From: Streptomyces flaveolus
Lineage (GTDB): Bacteria; Actinomycetota; Actinomycetes; Streptomycetales; Streptomycetaceae
DNA length: 64,000 nucleotides
Assembly: GCF_014648815.1 (NCBI RefSeq)
Contig: NZ_BMRV01000013.1
Span: forward strand, 1 to 64,000
Direction: 5' to 3'
Part shown: positions 52,739-62,246 of the stretch, piece by piece
Layout: each line of letters begins with the position of its first letter
Position numbering within the stretch: position 1 is the stretch's first letter
Position numbers and translations under genes: made by a program
Notes under the pieces: generated by a model
Database searches by the model: none
The model's input: only the letters and a program-made list of their open reading frames with translations
Told to the model about the DNA's origin: nothing

Positions 52739-52862
52739 TCAGGGGATGATCACGCAGTGGTTCTCGATGACCCGGCCACCGCGGTCGAGGCCGCCGCAGA
52801 CGGCCAGCCTCGGATGGGCCCGGATCTCCAGGTTGACGACGAACCGCGCACGCGAGACGTTC
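52739..52862 (-). pseudogene. C-terminal scrap of the secreted protein seen at 22382
   Basis: RFVVNLEIRAHPRLAVCGGL and RGGRVIENHCVIIP match the end of the frameshifted secreted protein at 22382-22766. The nucleotide similarity extends beyond its stop to about 52665. It is cut at 52862 by the IS630 remnant. Confidence 0.65.
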
Positions 52863-53068
52863 GCTCTGACAGGTGAACCCGACCTCAACCCGGTCGACGG
52901 GGTATGGGCGCACGTCAAACGAGCCTGGCCAACCTCGCCGTCGTAGCCCTCGACCGCCTGGAAACGCTTGTCCGTAATCGACTCAAACGCCTCCAGTACC
53001 GGACAGACACCCTCGACGGCTTCATCGCCGGAACCGGCCTCGCCCTGGACATCCCTACATCGCCCTGA
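52863..53068 (+). mobile_element. IS630-family transposase C-terminal remnant
   Basis: GEPDLNPVDGVWAHVKRAW, then in a shifted frame LANLAVVALDRLETLVRNRL and LDGFIAGTGLALDIP to TGA 53068. The DLNPVxxVWxxxK motif surrounds the last catalytic acid region of IS630/Tc1 transposases. One frameshift and loss of the first two thirds make it inactive. Confidence 0.75.
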
Positions 53069-53125
53069 CCAGCTGAAATCAGACAATGCTGTGCAGTCCG
53101 CCGGCTGGCAGGAGACGCTGATGCA

Positions 53126-53896
53126 GTGAATCAGGTTCAGGAGATCGTGGGGCTGGTCGGCGGTGTGCTGGGCCAAGATGTCATCGGCACCTACCTCCAC
53201 GGCTCCTCCGTGCTCGGCGGCCTCAGGCCAGCCAGCGATGTGGACGTGCTGGTCGTCTCCCGGCGGCGAATGGACGAGCAGGATCGACGGGCACTCCTCG
53301 GTGGGCTGCTCCGGATCTCCGGCGACCGAAACAAGGTACGCCCGGTCGAGGTCACCGTGGTCGTCCAGTCCGAGGTGCGGCCGTGGCGGTATCCGCCGAC
53401 CGGTGACTTCCTCTACGGCGAGTGGCTGCGTGCCGAGTACGAGGCTGGTCAGGTCCCCCGGCCGGAGCCGATGCCCGATCTGGCCCTGCTGATCACCATG
53501 GCGCTGACCGGCGACCATCCCCTCACCGGCCCGCGCCCGGCGCAGGTCCTCGACCCGGTCCCGCAGGCCGACCTCGTCCGGGCGAGCGTGGCAGGTATCC
53601 CCGGCCTGCTCGACGACCTGGACAGTGACACCCGCAACGTGCTGCTGACCTTCGCCCGCATCTGGTCCACGCTCGCCACTGGCCAGATCAAGTCGAAGGA
53701 CGCCGCCGCCGACTGGGCCCTCGCCCAGCTCCCGCCCGAGCACCGCGCCGCCCTCGAGCATGCCAGGCAGCTCTATCTCAACTGCCCCTACTCCGAGGAG
53801 AGCTGGAGCGATGCATTGCAGGCGCAGGTGCGTCCGCATGTTGACCGCGTGCTCGCTGAGATCGACCGGCTGCGCACCCGAACCCCGCGGATGTGA
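53126..53896 (+). CDS. Aminoglycoside nucleotidyltransferase, ANT(3'')/ANT(9) type
   Basis: 256 residues from GTG 53126. Nucleotidyltransferase site GSSVLGGLRPASDVDVLVV, with Gly26-Ser27 and Asp38/Asp40 for Mg-ATP. It is followed by the DUF4111 helical domain (GDFLYGEWLRAEYEAGQVPR, NVLLTFARIWSTLATGQIKS). The length is that of AadA-like adenylyltransferases, which inactivate spectinomycin and/or streptomycin. The exact specificity cannot be read. It sits directly beside an IS630 scrap, which fits lateral acquisition, although such genes are also native in streptomycetes. Confidence 0.85.
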   Translation: MNQVQEIVGLVGGVLGQDVIGTYLHGSSVLGGLRPASDVDVLVVSRRRMDEQDRRALLGGLLRISGDRNKVRPVEVTVVVQSEVRPWRYPPTGDFLYGEWLRAEYEAGQVPRPEPMPDLALLITMALTGDHPLTGPRPAQVLDPVPQADLVRASVAGIPGLLDDLDSDTRNVLLTFARIWSTLATGQIKSKDAAADWALAQLPPEHRAALEHARQLYLNCPYSEESWSDALQAQVRPHVDRVLAEIDRLRTRTPRM

Positions 53897-53918
53897 GGGC
53901 CGCCATCTCAAGTCCCGG

Positions 53919-54353
53919 GTGTCACATCTGACGGTGGTCCACCTGTGGGTGGACTGGTTCGAGGACCGCACCACGTCGGCGACGGCTTTCGCTGAGGTCC
54001 TCGGCAACGACATCGACCGCGTGGTCGCCGAGCGATCGGAATGCCTGTTGCGCCGGGCCCGTCGGGTTCTGGGTGGCTCGGGCCCGGTGCCGTGGCCGGT
54101 GAAGGAACGCACGTACCGCGCCGCTGTACAGCTTCCCGCCCTGCACCCCGCGCTGTTCCGTGCTCTGCGGGCGAGCTTCCACGACGTCTGCGGCGACCTG
54201 GAACCGGCAGCCGCGCTCGCTCTCCTCGACCGCCTGGATCTCCCCGCCGACACCCCACACCGTACTGAAATGCGCCACGTTCTCGCCGCGGAACACCACA
54301 ACCACTACCGCAGCCCCGGCGCCTGGGACGAGGCGGTTCACTCTTGCTCCTGA
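53919..54353 (+). CDS. Hypothetical protein, 144 residues
   Basis: GTG 53919 (VSHLTVVHLWVDWFEDRTTS). A helical protein with AFAEVLGNDIDRVVAERSEC and a final EMRHVLAAEHHNHYRSPG, rich in His near the end. It lies 22 bp after the nucleotidyltransferase and may be co-transcribed. Not recognised. Confidence 0.55.
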   Translation: MSHLTVVHLWVDWFEDRTTSATAFAEVLGNDIDRVVAERSECLLRRARRVLGGSGPVPWPVKERTYRAAVQLPALHPALFRALRASFHDVCGDLEPAAALALLDRLDLPADTPHRTEMRHVLAAEHHNHYRSPGAWDEAVHSCS

Positions 54354-54367
54354 ACCGGGGCTGGCGC

Positions 54368-54778
54368 TCAGCCGAACATGCCGGCATAGGGGTCTGGTTC
54401 GCCGGTCATCGGGTCCAGGCCCGCGTGGAACCGGCGTTCCTGTTCCTCGTGGTGGACGAAGGTGCCTACTCGACCCCACAACCCGAGGTCGCTGAGGGGG
54501 CATTCGTCGAAGTCAGCGGTCATGAGGCGTCTGAGGAATGCGGCCATGCCGCAGTCGAACAGGGCCCAGTGGGGACTGTCGTGCCGCCTCCAGACGACCA
54601 CGGGCCACTGGTCGGGGTCCGGTCCGGTCATCAGCCAGCCCAGCTCGTTCGCGTTGCATCCGCTGCCCCAGGGCAGGACCCGGTCAGCACCCAGCTGGAT
54701 CCCGGGTACTCCGCCCTCCATGGCCCACAGTTCCCGGAACCCCGCAATGTCACCGGCGATCGAGGCCTGCCAGCCTAC
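54368..54778 (-). pseudogene. SUKH-family protein, N-terminus missing
   Basis: The minus-strand sequence from IAGDIAGFRELWAMEGGVPG to a stop at 54368 includes LGWLMTGPDPDQWPVVVWRR and GMAAFLRRLMTADFDECPLS, matching the second half of SMI1/KNR4 proteins. Upstream of about 54778 the frame passes into antisense of the next relic, so the first 40 or so residues are lost. Confidence 0.6.
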
Positions 54779-54784
54779 GCAGCG

Positions 54785-55119
54785 GGGACGCCGAGCATGT
54801 CCCGTATCCCTTCCACCCGGAGCCCGGAGGGCTGGTCTCATGGGGGTACGACCAGAGCGGGGACGAGCACTTCTTCTGGCCCTGCGACACGGACCCGGAC
54901 CGGTGGAAGGTCGTCACGATGGCTCATGGAGAGGGCTGCGTGACCTTCGACGGCCCCTTCTCGGCCTTCGTCCTCGGGTTCGTGCGGCAACTGCTCGACG
55001 TGGACCGGTACCACGGCATCGACCCCTATGCCCTGGAGTACCTGGAGCCGGAGGACCTCGAAGAACTGGCCGCCGCCGGAGAGATCGGCCCCGTCCAGCC
55101 GGGCTTCGAGCCAGCCTGA
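54785..55119 (+). pseudogene. Second SUKH-family protein, N-terminus missing
   Basis: AEHVPYPFHPEPGGLVSWGY, HFFWPCDTDPDRWKVVTMAH, VTFDGPFSAFVLGFVRQLLD and PEDLEELAAAGEIGPVQPG form the C-terminal half of a SUKH protein. The start is lost at the same junction (about 54780) as that of the divergent SUKH relic. Confidence 0.6.
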
Positions 55120-55268
55120 CAGACCAAACACTGGGAGCTCAATGCACCGGCGGGCGGTGGCCGGGCAGGCTGCGCTCGGGCGCGGTCGGCCGGCGCAGCG
55201 GTGGAGTGGGTGGCAGGAGAGCGGCGTGTTCGGCTGGGGTCCTCGCACGGACCGACGCCTGACAGCTT

Positions 55269-56423
55269 TCAGCCGTCGAAGCTGATCCACTTGACGTCGG
55301 ATTCCGGGAGGGCCTGCAGAGCGCTGCGGTGTGTGGCGCCGGCCCACAGGTCGAACGTGCCGTCGTCCAGGGCGTCGCTGACGTGCAGGACGAGTCCTGG
55401 TGCGACGTAGAAGCGAGTGCGGGCCTGGGGCCGGAAGGGCCGCAGGGGGACGTGCTGCAGGGACACGGTGAGCTGGGCTAATTGTCGGTCGCTGAGGTGG
55501 TGGGCGAGGCCGACGTAGTCGGCGCTCATGGCGGCTTCGAAGAGGGAGAACTGGAGGAGGAAGCCGCTGAGCGGCTCCTGCTCAGCGATAGGCGTCTCGT
55601 CGAACACGCAGAACCAGACGTCTGGATCGTCTTCCGGCTCGTTCAGGGTCCAGGGCAGGCCCCAGTAGAAGGATCCCTGGTTCTCGGCGCCGAATACCAG
55701 CAGCTCTCCGAGGGGGTCGGTGAGGACTTCATGCCAGGGCAGGATGTGGTTGTGGTGTCCGAGCACGCCCGGCCGTTGTTCGCCCAGCCGGTACAGCTGC
55801 TGCAGACGGCCGGGCAGCGACAGCGACCCGGTCGGCACGGGTGACGGGCTCGGTGGCTGGTCGGCGGCCGGGTACCAGCAGGTGACGAACTGCTCGAGCA
55901 CTGCGGCCCGGTCCCCGCCGACGTGCTCCAGCCACCCGAGGCCCTGCAGGTTTGGTGCGGGCGCGGTGGGGCGAACCGTCGCCAGGATGGGCCAGCTCAG
56001 TCGGGTGTCGAGCCGCAGCCCACAGCTCATGAGTGCGGGCTCGCCGCCGTCCGGCGGTTGCGTGATGTGCGCGTGCGTGCGTCGGCCCGTACCCAGATAC
56101 AGCAGCCCCTCATCGAGGCGGACGGCCAGATGGAGCGGCAGCGACGACTCGTCGGCGCCCCACGCCTCCAGGCCGCCCAGCAGCCGCTTGGTCACCGGCG
56201 CGGGCGCCTCACCGACCAGACGGACTTCCTCGGCGCTCCACAGGCCGCTGTCCCCCTGCACGTCACCCGCCGCCGTGATGACCACGCTCCCAGACGGGCC
56301 CAGCAGCACGGTCGCACCGCCGACGGTGAAGCGCTGAGTGCCGGCCGGGCCTCCGCGAGTGCCTCGATCTCTGCTTCTTCCACGAGCGCCCACAGTGCGG
56401 TTGCTGCAACGCCGTCAGTCATG
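55269..56423 (-). CDS. Hypothetical protein, probable N-terminal frameshift
   Basis: ATG 56423 gives MTDGVAATALWALVEEAEIE and ALAEARP. Around 56340 the coding register changes, and the remaining 350 residues follow without a break (FTVGGATVLLGPSGSVVITA, ..., TRFYVAPGLVLHVSDALDDG). The long part includes Trp-rich strands (SFYWGLPWTLNEPEDDPDVW) and appears to be soluble. One base would repair it, so mutation or assembly error are both possible. Family unknown. Confidence 0.65.
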
Positions 56424-56517
56424 GGCGGCATTCTCTCCGCTGCGGCATCGGTGGCCGGGTGTCGGCCAGCGTTCTATCCCGTGGGAGTCTTCGGGGCCTG
56501 GCTCGCATACTGGCCCG

Positions 56518-57024
56518 ATGAGTCCGCTCTCCACGCGCCATCGGTTCCGGGACCCGCGCAGCACGAAGTACGACTTCCTCGTCTCGGTTCTCGTGCGCTG
56601 TCCCAGCTGCGCGAAGGCCGCGCACGTCGTGACTGCCCCGGCACCGGAAGCAGGGCACGACCGTGACCTCTTCGCTCCAAGGCGCCTTGTCTGCCGCAGC
56701 TGCGGGACGGCGAAGCAATGGAACGGCCGGGGTGTGGCCCTCCATCGTGACCGGCACGCGCCGGCCACCGACCCGTACTTCGGCATCCCCTTGTGGCTGC
56801 AGACCCAGACCCGGCACGGATGGGTGTGGGCCTACAACCTGGAACACTTGGACCTGATCAGACGCTTTGTGCAGGCGTCGCTACGTGAGGGGATTCCCTG
56901 GCACGACCACGGCCGGAAGATGACCGTGCTGGCCCGTCTGCCCGCATGGATGCAGCACGCCAAGAACCGCAACGAGGTACTACGGGCCATCGATCGCATC
57001 CACGCCTCGCTGCTTCACACCTAA
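56518..57024 (+). CDS. Zinc-ribbon-containing hypothetical protein
   Basis: 168 residues from ATG 56518. HRFRDPRSTKYDFLVSVLVR is followed by the Cys pairs CPSC and CRSC (about residues 28-31 and 63-66), spaced as in a zinc ribbon. A Trp/Tyr-rich C-terminal domain follows (TRHGWVWAYNLEHLDLIRRF). This type of gene is widespread in Streptomyces; its role is unknown. Confidence 0.75.
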   Translation: MSPLSTRHRFRDPRSTKYDFLVSVLVRCPSCAKAAHVVTAPAPEAGHDRDLFAPRRLVCRSCGTAKQWNGRGVALHRDRHAPATDPYFGIPLWLQTQTRHGWVWAYNLEHLDLIRRFVQASLREGIPWHDHGRKMTVLARLPAWMQHAKNRNEVLRAIDRIHASLLHT

Positions 57025-57730
57025 GCGCAGTGTGCGGTGTGCCGGGCCGTGTACGCGCGCAGCGCGCTCAAGTCGGCTACCTGTTTACGGTGTTCAGGCA
57101 GGCGGCCGGTTTCGCGGGTCGGCTCTGCGCTGTCCCCGTACTCGTGGAGGGTCCGGTGAGTGATGTCCGTAGTGTGTGGTGGGATGACGGACTCTGTTGT
57201 GGATCTGCTGGGAGGCCAACGTGACGTCTCAGCTGAGATCACCCCACCCTTGCCCGACCAACGCACCAGCCGCACCACCGGTTATGGGACAACCTTTAGC
57301 TTAATCTTCAACGTCTGGGCCGTTGGTCAGCTGCTGGACCGGGTCGAGGTGCCCTCAAGCTGCCTGGGACCATTTCGGCATGCGCCTGGTAGCTGACGGA
57401 ACCACACCGACCTCGCGGTTGGTGCTGGTGAAGAACTTCGAGACCGACGACGGCTATGCCTTCGAGTCGTCGTGCGGGCAAGTGGAGAGCGGCTGTCGCC
57501 GGCGGGCGACTGGTCCACTCGTTGCGGGCCTGGATCTCTACGCCGCCGGTAGAAGCTGTTCCTTGAACGGTGCCTCGTACTTGGTCACTCGGTTCGGTAT
57601 CCGCCATGTCGTCCCCTTTACCGCCGGCAGCCGGAACTCCCCCACCCGCCCGGCCTGGGGCCATCCGCCTCCGCCCAGCGAGCACCGCAGCGACCGATGG
57701 CCATGACCGCCCACCAAGGAGAGCCCTTTC
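57025..57730. other. 706-bp stretch with gene scraps
   Basis: A minus-strand frame from ATG 57608 (MADTEPSDQVRGTVQGTAS, GGVEIQARNEW) resembles the N-terminus of small streptomycete regulators but then loses coding character. Plus-strand codons at 57184-57300 (MTDSVVDLLGGQRDVSAEIT) are also plausible as a gene start. Neither is complete. No hairpin is seen. Confidence 0.4.
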
Positions 57731-58597
57731 GTGCAGAAGACTGACCTCGTCCCCTACGCCCACCTCCCCCGAGCGCACCACAACCGCCATGTCCTGACCA
57801 GTATTGTCGACGTCTTCGGCGTCGCCCACTGGCTGCTCGCCGAGCGCGCTCTTCAGCCCGGCGACGATGTCCTGCCCTTCGACGCGCTGGTCGTCTCGGT
57901 CCATCCGGGCGGCGACGTCGAACTCACCGAGCTGAGCGCCGTGCGAACTCGCTGGCCGCGCCTGGACCGCCTGCCGGACGGTGGGTTCGTCGTCGCCGCG
58001 TCGCGCGCCCGCCGGTTCGAAGACGCGGACCAGGTCCAGGTCTTCAACGCGCTGGGACGTGAGACCTCGTCCTTCTCCGTCGGGGACGCCATCGAGCACC
58101 TGCTCGTCGACGAGGCCGGCCATATCTGGGTCGGGCACTTCGACGAGAATCCGGCAGGCATCCGCCGCTGGAGCGCCACGGGCCGGCTTGCCTGGGCGTC
58201 GGACGGTGCCCGCATCCCCGGTCTCTTCGACTGCTACGCCCTGAACGTGTCGGGCTCCGCCTCCTGGGCGTGCCCCTACACGGACTTCCCGCTCGTAGAG
58301 ATACGCCCCGACCGCACCAGCCAGCCGGTGAGGGTGAGGTCGAATCGCGTACGGGGCGCCAAGGCGGTGGCCGTCCACGGCGAGCGAGTCACCTTCTACG
58401 GCGGCTACGGCGAGGAGCGAGACCGACTCGCCCACGGAGAGCTCACCGAAACCTCTGTCGAACCAACGGAGGTCAGCGTGCTCACCCTGCCCAATGACCC
58501 TGCTCCCCGCCGCCGACGGGTCGTCAGCCGAGGAAGCAGGATCTACGTCCAGGCTGAGCCATTCACCGCATGGGGCCTGTTCGACCTCAGCAACTGA
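57731..58597 (+). CDS. Hypothetical beta-propeller-like protein
   Basis: 288 residues from GTG 57731, with AAGGAGAG 9 nt upstream. Repeated blade-like segments end in Gly/Asp turns (LPDGGFVVAASRARRFEDAD, LLVDEAGHIWVGHFDENPAG, GAKAVAVHGERVTFYGGYGE). HIWVGHFDE is similar to propeller strands of two-component-regulator repeats. It has no signal peptide. The sequence is complete and well biased. Function unknown. Confidence 0.7.
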   Translation: MQKTDLVPYAHLPRAHHNRHVLTSIVDVFGVAHWLLAERALQPGDDVLPFDALVVSVHPGGDVELTELSAVRTRWPRLDRLPDGGFVVAASRARRFEDADQVQVFNALGRETSSFSVGDAIEHLLVDEAGHIWVGHFDENPAGIRRWSATGRLAWASDGARIPGLFDCYALNVSGSASWACPYTDFPLVEIRPDRTSQPVRVRSNRVRGAKAVAVHGERVTFYGGYGEERDRLAHGELTETSVEPTEVSVLTLPNDPAPRRRRVVSRGSRIYVQAEPFTAWGLFDLSN

Positions 58598-58639
58598 TAC
58601 CCTCCCGCCCCGGAGATGTCGGGAGCGGGACCAGGTGGA

Positions 58640-58930
58640 GCGCCGGGCAGCTACGCGGTTCCGGGACAAGACCCGGATGCCGAGGCTGGAGGCGTCCGAG
58701 CCGGACACCGCCTGGCGCGCGGCCGCGCTCCTGCACACGGTCGTCCGGCTGGAGCCCTCCCCCATCGCAACAGTCTCTTCGCCTCCTTCGTGGCCGCCCA
58801 GTACATGGCCCAGTCCGGCTAAGGCATCGACCCGCCGTACGGCGCCCTGTCGGATCTGGTCAGGAAGGTCCGCGACAGCCGGGTGGGCATCTACGCCGTC
58901 GCTGAGGCGCTGCGCTCCTGGCGCATCTGA
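58640..58930 (+). pseudogene. Fic/Doc-type toxin, C-terminal relic
   Basis: DTAWRAAALLHTVVRLEPSP in one frame, then RNSLFASFVAAQYMAQSG and GIDPPYGALSDLVRKVRD with GIYAVAEALRSWRI in others. These match the part of streptomycete death-on-curing-like toxins after the N-terminal helix. A frameshift near 58765 and a stop (TAA, 58820) break it. The Fic motif HPFxxGNxR is not preserved. No antitoxin gene is recognised next to it. The 230 bp to 59164 hold no gene. Confidence 0.55.
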
Positions 58931-59164
58931 CCCGGGCGACGGGCGTATGCCGCTTCCGGGCGTATGCCGGTCCCGGGCGACTGCGTATGCCGGTCTCCGT
59001 CGATGGCGGCAACGTACGCCCGCCTAGGGCGCGTCGCGGCCGGTCTGCGAGGATGTTGGGCGGCCGTCCGCACCAGGTCCGCCGCGCTGCGCGAGCCCGG
59101 GAACGCGCAGGCGGCGACAGACGGGCGGGGACGGGCCCAGGGGCCCCGCGGGTGAGAGAGCGGA

Positions 59165-60175
59165 GTGGTGCGGGACGTGCCGGAGTACCCGGAGTACCTT
59201 GCCGCGGCGGTGTTCGCCGCGGGTGGCCTCGTGCATGCCGTGCTGGCGCCGCACCGGTTCTCGACCGCGGTCCTGTTCTGCCTCGCGGCGACGTCTGCCG
59301 GACTCGGTGTGTCCGCCCGCAGCGCGCAGACCCACCACACCGTCGCCACCGTGCTCGCCGTCCTCGCCCTGCTCGGGGCGCTCGCGCTGGGCCTGCTCCT
59401 GCTGGTCGACGCCGTCCTCCTGGTCCGGCGCTACGGGCCGCAGACGCCGTTGCTCGCGACCGGCGCCGCCGGCTGCGCGGTGCTGGCGGTGCTCGGCCTC
59501 GACGCCGTCCTGTACGCGGTCGGCGGCGAGGTGGCGGGTGGGCTCATGGTCGCGGTGAACGCGGCCGCGGGGTACCTCTCGCTGCTCTTCCTCGTCTTCA
59601 CCGGGTACGTGATCGTCCGGGGGCGCAGCACCCCGCCTCCGGGGACCACCCATGTCGTCGTCCTGGGCGCTGGGCTCGACGGCGACCAGCCCGGCCCGTT
59701 GCTGCGGCGCAGGCTGGAGCGCGCCCTCGCGGTCGTCGCGCCCGACGGACCGGACACGGATCCTGTGACGTTCGTCGTCTCGGGCGGGCAGGGCGCCGAC
59801 GAGGTCGTCTCCGAGGCGGACGCCATGGCCGACTACCTGCGCGCCCGTGGAGTGTCCTCCGACCGGATCGTGCGGGAGGACCACTCCGTCAACACCAGAC
59901 AGAACCTCCGCTTCAGCGGGGCCCTCATGGAACACGCCGGTCCCGGCCACCGGGCCACGGTGGTCACCAGCGGCTTCCACGTCTACCGCACCACCCTGCT
60001 GGCCCGCCGCGCCGGCGTCCCCGTCGACGTCATCGGCGCGCCGACCTCCCCCGCGTACTGGCTCTCCGCGACCCTGCGCGAGTTTGCCGCCGTCCTGTGG
60101 CTGGACCGGCTCCCGCTGGTGGGGCTCAGTCTGCTGCTGGCGGTGCCCGTGGCGACGGCGGTCTTCGAGCGCTGA
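59165..60175 (+). CDS. YdcF/SanA family (DUF218) membrane protein
   Basis: 336 residues from GTG 59165. The first half has four to five transmembrane helices (AAAVFAAGGLVHAVLA, VLAVLALLGALALGLLLLVD, LLFLVFTGYVIV). The DUF218 domain follows: THVVVLGAGLDGDQPGPLLR, FVVSGGQGADEVVSEADAMA, VREDHSVNTRQNLRFS and ATVVTSGFHVYRTTLLARRA, with a last helix. Family members act in cell-envelope metabolism, with unknown chemistry. Complete. Confidence 0.85.
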   Translation: MVRDVPEYPEYLAAAVFAAGGLVHAVLAPHRFSTAVLFCLAATSAGLGVSARSAQTHHTVATVLAVLALLGALALGLLLLVDAVLLVRRYGPQTPLLATGAAGCAVLAVLGLDAVLYAVGGEVAGGLMVAVNAAAGYLSLLFLVFTGYVIVRGRSTPPPGTTHVVVLGAGLDGDQPGPLLRRRLERALAVVAPDGPDTDPVTFVVSGGQGADEVVSEADAMADYLRARGVSSDRIVREDHSVNTRQNLRFSGALMEHAGPGHRATVVTSGFHVYRTTLLARRAGVPVDVIGAPTSPAYWLSATLREFAAVLWLDRLPLVGLSLLLAVPVATAVFER

Positions 60176-60323
60176 GCGAGTCCTCGCTCCCTTCGGTGAC
60201 ACCCTCTTCGGCGTGCCGGTGCGGTGAGTTCGCCGGTCGTCGGCAGTCTCCCCTGCACACGCACCTCCGTCGGCCGAGCAGGGGCCGCGGGGCCGGAGGC
60301 GTGGCGGAGCGAAGGAGTCCACG

Positions 60324-60386
60324 ATGCCCCACCCGATTCGGCTGTACATGTCGATGTCGCTCGACGGGTTCATCGCCGGGCCGGAC
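60324..60386 (+). pseudogene. RibD_C/dihydrofolate-reductase-like gene, first codons only
   Basis: ATG 60324 gives IRLYMSMSLDGFIAGPDD, the universal start of this family (small NADPH reductases), preceded by a GC-rich leader. After about 21 codons the match ends at the junction with the 3' side of the minus-strand acyltransferase gene. Confidence 0.6.
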
Positions 60387-60451
60387 GATTGCTGGATCCA
60401 TGAGCGGTCCAGGCCGGGGTGGGACGTGAGGCGTCTCACCCCGGCCGGGTG

Positions 60452-61699
60452 TCATCTGATGTGCTTCGCCGGCTTGGTGGCGGCGTTGAGCAGGTACTCC
60501 AGGGGGCCGCGGCGGAAGAAGCGGGACCAGATCGTGGCGAACACTATCGCCCCGAGGACGTACATGATCAGCGGCAACCATGACTGCTGGGTGCTGGTCC
60601 CGGGCGGGCGTGGACAGCACGGACTGTGCGACGAAGTGGCCGACGTAGGCGGTCAGGGACATGGTGCCCACGGCGATGACCGGCTTCGCCAGACGGCGCA
60701 GTCGCGGCAGGCGCTCCATCAGCACCGTCGCGCCCACGATCACGAGGATCGCGACTCCGACGCTGCCGATGATGTCGAACGTGGTGCCGCTGTGCGGCCC
60801 GGCCGAAAGAAGCGACGACGCCGGCATATCGGGGAACGACCCGCCGTCGAGGGGCATCGAACCGGAGCCGCCGGACGACGACCCGTCTTCCGCCGTGCTC
60901 CTCAGCGCATTCTTGCCGGCGAGCAGCAAGCACATGCCGTACGCGGCCACGGTGAGGGAGGCACCGACTGCGGCCAGGCGCCGCCGGACAGTGCTGGAGG
61001 ACAGGTCGAGGCGGCCCAGCGCCATACCTGCGATCACGAACGACATCCAGGTGAGCGCCGGGTAGAAGCCGGTGAGCAGCAGATCGAGCACTCCCACCTC
61101 GCTGAGGCCGCGGAGCGGGTCGTAAACGTTGATGCTCTCCTGGACCGACGGAGTCAGCAGCGAGGTCAGGACGAACGCCAGCTGCGGTGTGACGAGGGCG
61201 AACGCGGCCGCGATGATCGCGAGCGTCTTGGCGCTCAGTCGCACCAGGGGCAGGGCCAGCAGGAAGTAGACACCGTAGAAGCCGAGGATGATCACTCCCC
61301 CGTACTCCATCGCCATCACGGTGCCCAGCGCCAGCAGGACCACGGCGCGGATCGCGATCCGAGCCTTCGCCTGCCGGCCCGCGAGGCCGGTCCTCGGCTC
61401 CCGGCGGCCGGCGAGCAGCATCAGGGAGAACCCGGCGAGGGTGGCGAACAGGACCGACGAGTGACCGTCCGCCACGTACCGGATCCAGCTGCCGACACCG
61501 GTCGTGGCGGACAGCGGGGGTCCGATGTGGACGATGTACATGCCGAACACCGCCAGCGCGCGGGCCAGATCCACCCCGACGAGGCGTCCCATCGAGGGAC
61601 CGGGCGAGGCCAGAACGGCGGACTCGGGGGAGGTTCGGGGCGGCGGAGGCGAGTTCTCCTGCGGAGTTGACGTCTCCTGCGGCGGCTGTGTCTGTGTCA
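60452..61699 (-). CDS. Membrane acyltransferase-like protein (DUF418/DUF1624 type), C-terminal frameshift
   Basis: ATG 61699 with GAGG 8 nt upstream. After a Pro/Thr/Glu-rich N-terminus come MGRLVGVDLARALAVFGMYI and VHIGPPLS, where the R-x-x-G-x-D-x-A-R motif is characteristic. About ten transmembrane helices follow. Near 60600 the frame changes: the expected last helix (LPLIMYVLGAIVFATIWSRF) and tail (GPLEYLLNAATKPAKHI) are read one base off, to TGA at 60452. A single indel therefore damages the C-terminus. Such proteins transfer acyl groups onto cell-surface polymers. Confidence 0.75.
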
Positions 61700-61912
61700 T
61701 ACGGAGAACCTCGCGCGGACGCCAGGGGCGGACCATCCGGCAGTCTTCGGTAACGCCCCCGCCGATCCGGGGGGGCGCCTGCCGACCGGTGGAACCTCGG
61801 TGCCCGGCCGGTCCGGTGCGACCGGACGGCGATTTTTCTTCAGCCACTCGGCGGGGGTGGCCCCGACAGTTGCCGGATGGGAGCGGGGTGGGCGGGCTTC
61901 CAGGCTGGAGGA

Positions 61913-62128
61913 ATGACACACCGTGTGCGACACGACGAGCGCGAGGGCTTCCGCGGAACATCGGCCGACGTACCGGGCCGTGACGCCGTCCCTGGCAGGG
62001 GCGAGTTTATGGAGTTCCTCGGTATGGCGCTGGCGGCGGGCACCTTCGTCCTGTGTGTCGTCCACCCGGAGGTGACCGAAGCCTTGGTGCGCCACCTCGC
62101 CATGCGCACCACCGGGCTCGGCCACTGA
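61913..62128 (+). CDS. Small hypothetical protein with one hydrophobic segment
   Basis: 71 residues from ATG 61913. The GGAGG just upstream is too close to be an ideal SD. A polar N-terminus is followed by MEFLGMALAAGTFVLCVVHP. It could be a small membrane peptide or only an open frame. The region 61700-61912 contains the promoter of the acyltransferase gene. Confidence 0.3.
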   Translation: MTHRVRHDEREGFRGTSADVPGRDAVPGRGEFMEFLGMALAAGTFVLCVVHPEVTEALVRHLAMRTTGLGH

Positions 62129-62246
62129 CCCGGCACATGCTCACGCCCCGGCACACTGAAGAAGAAGGGAATTTCGTGAACACCCCACCCGCCCCGACGA
62201 CGGATGAGACGTCCCCGTCCGCCGGAGAGACGCTCAAGGCACTGCG

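Noticed and set aside
57160-57396. Possible gene start (MTDSVVDLLGGQRDVSAEIT)
   Set aside because: Coding character fades after about 45 codons and there is no recognisable domain or SD; described only as a scrap.
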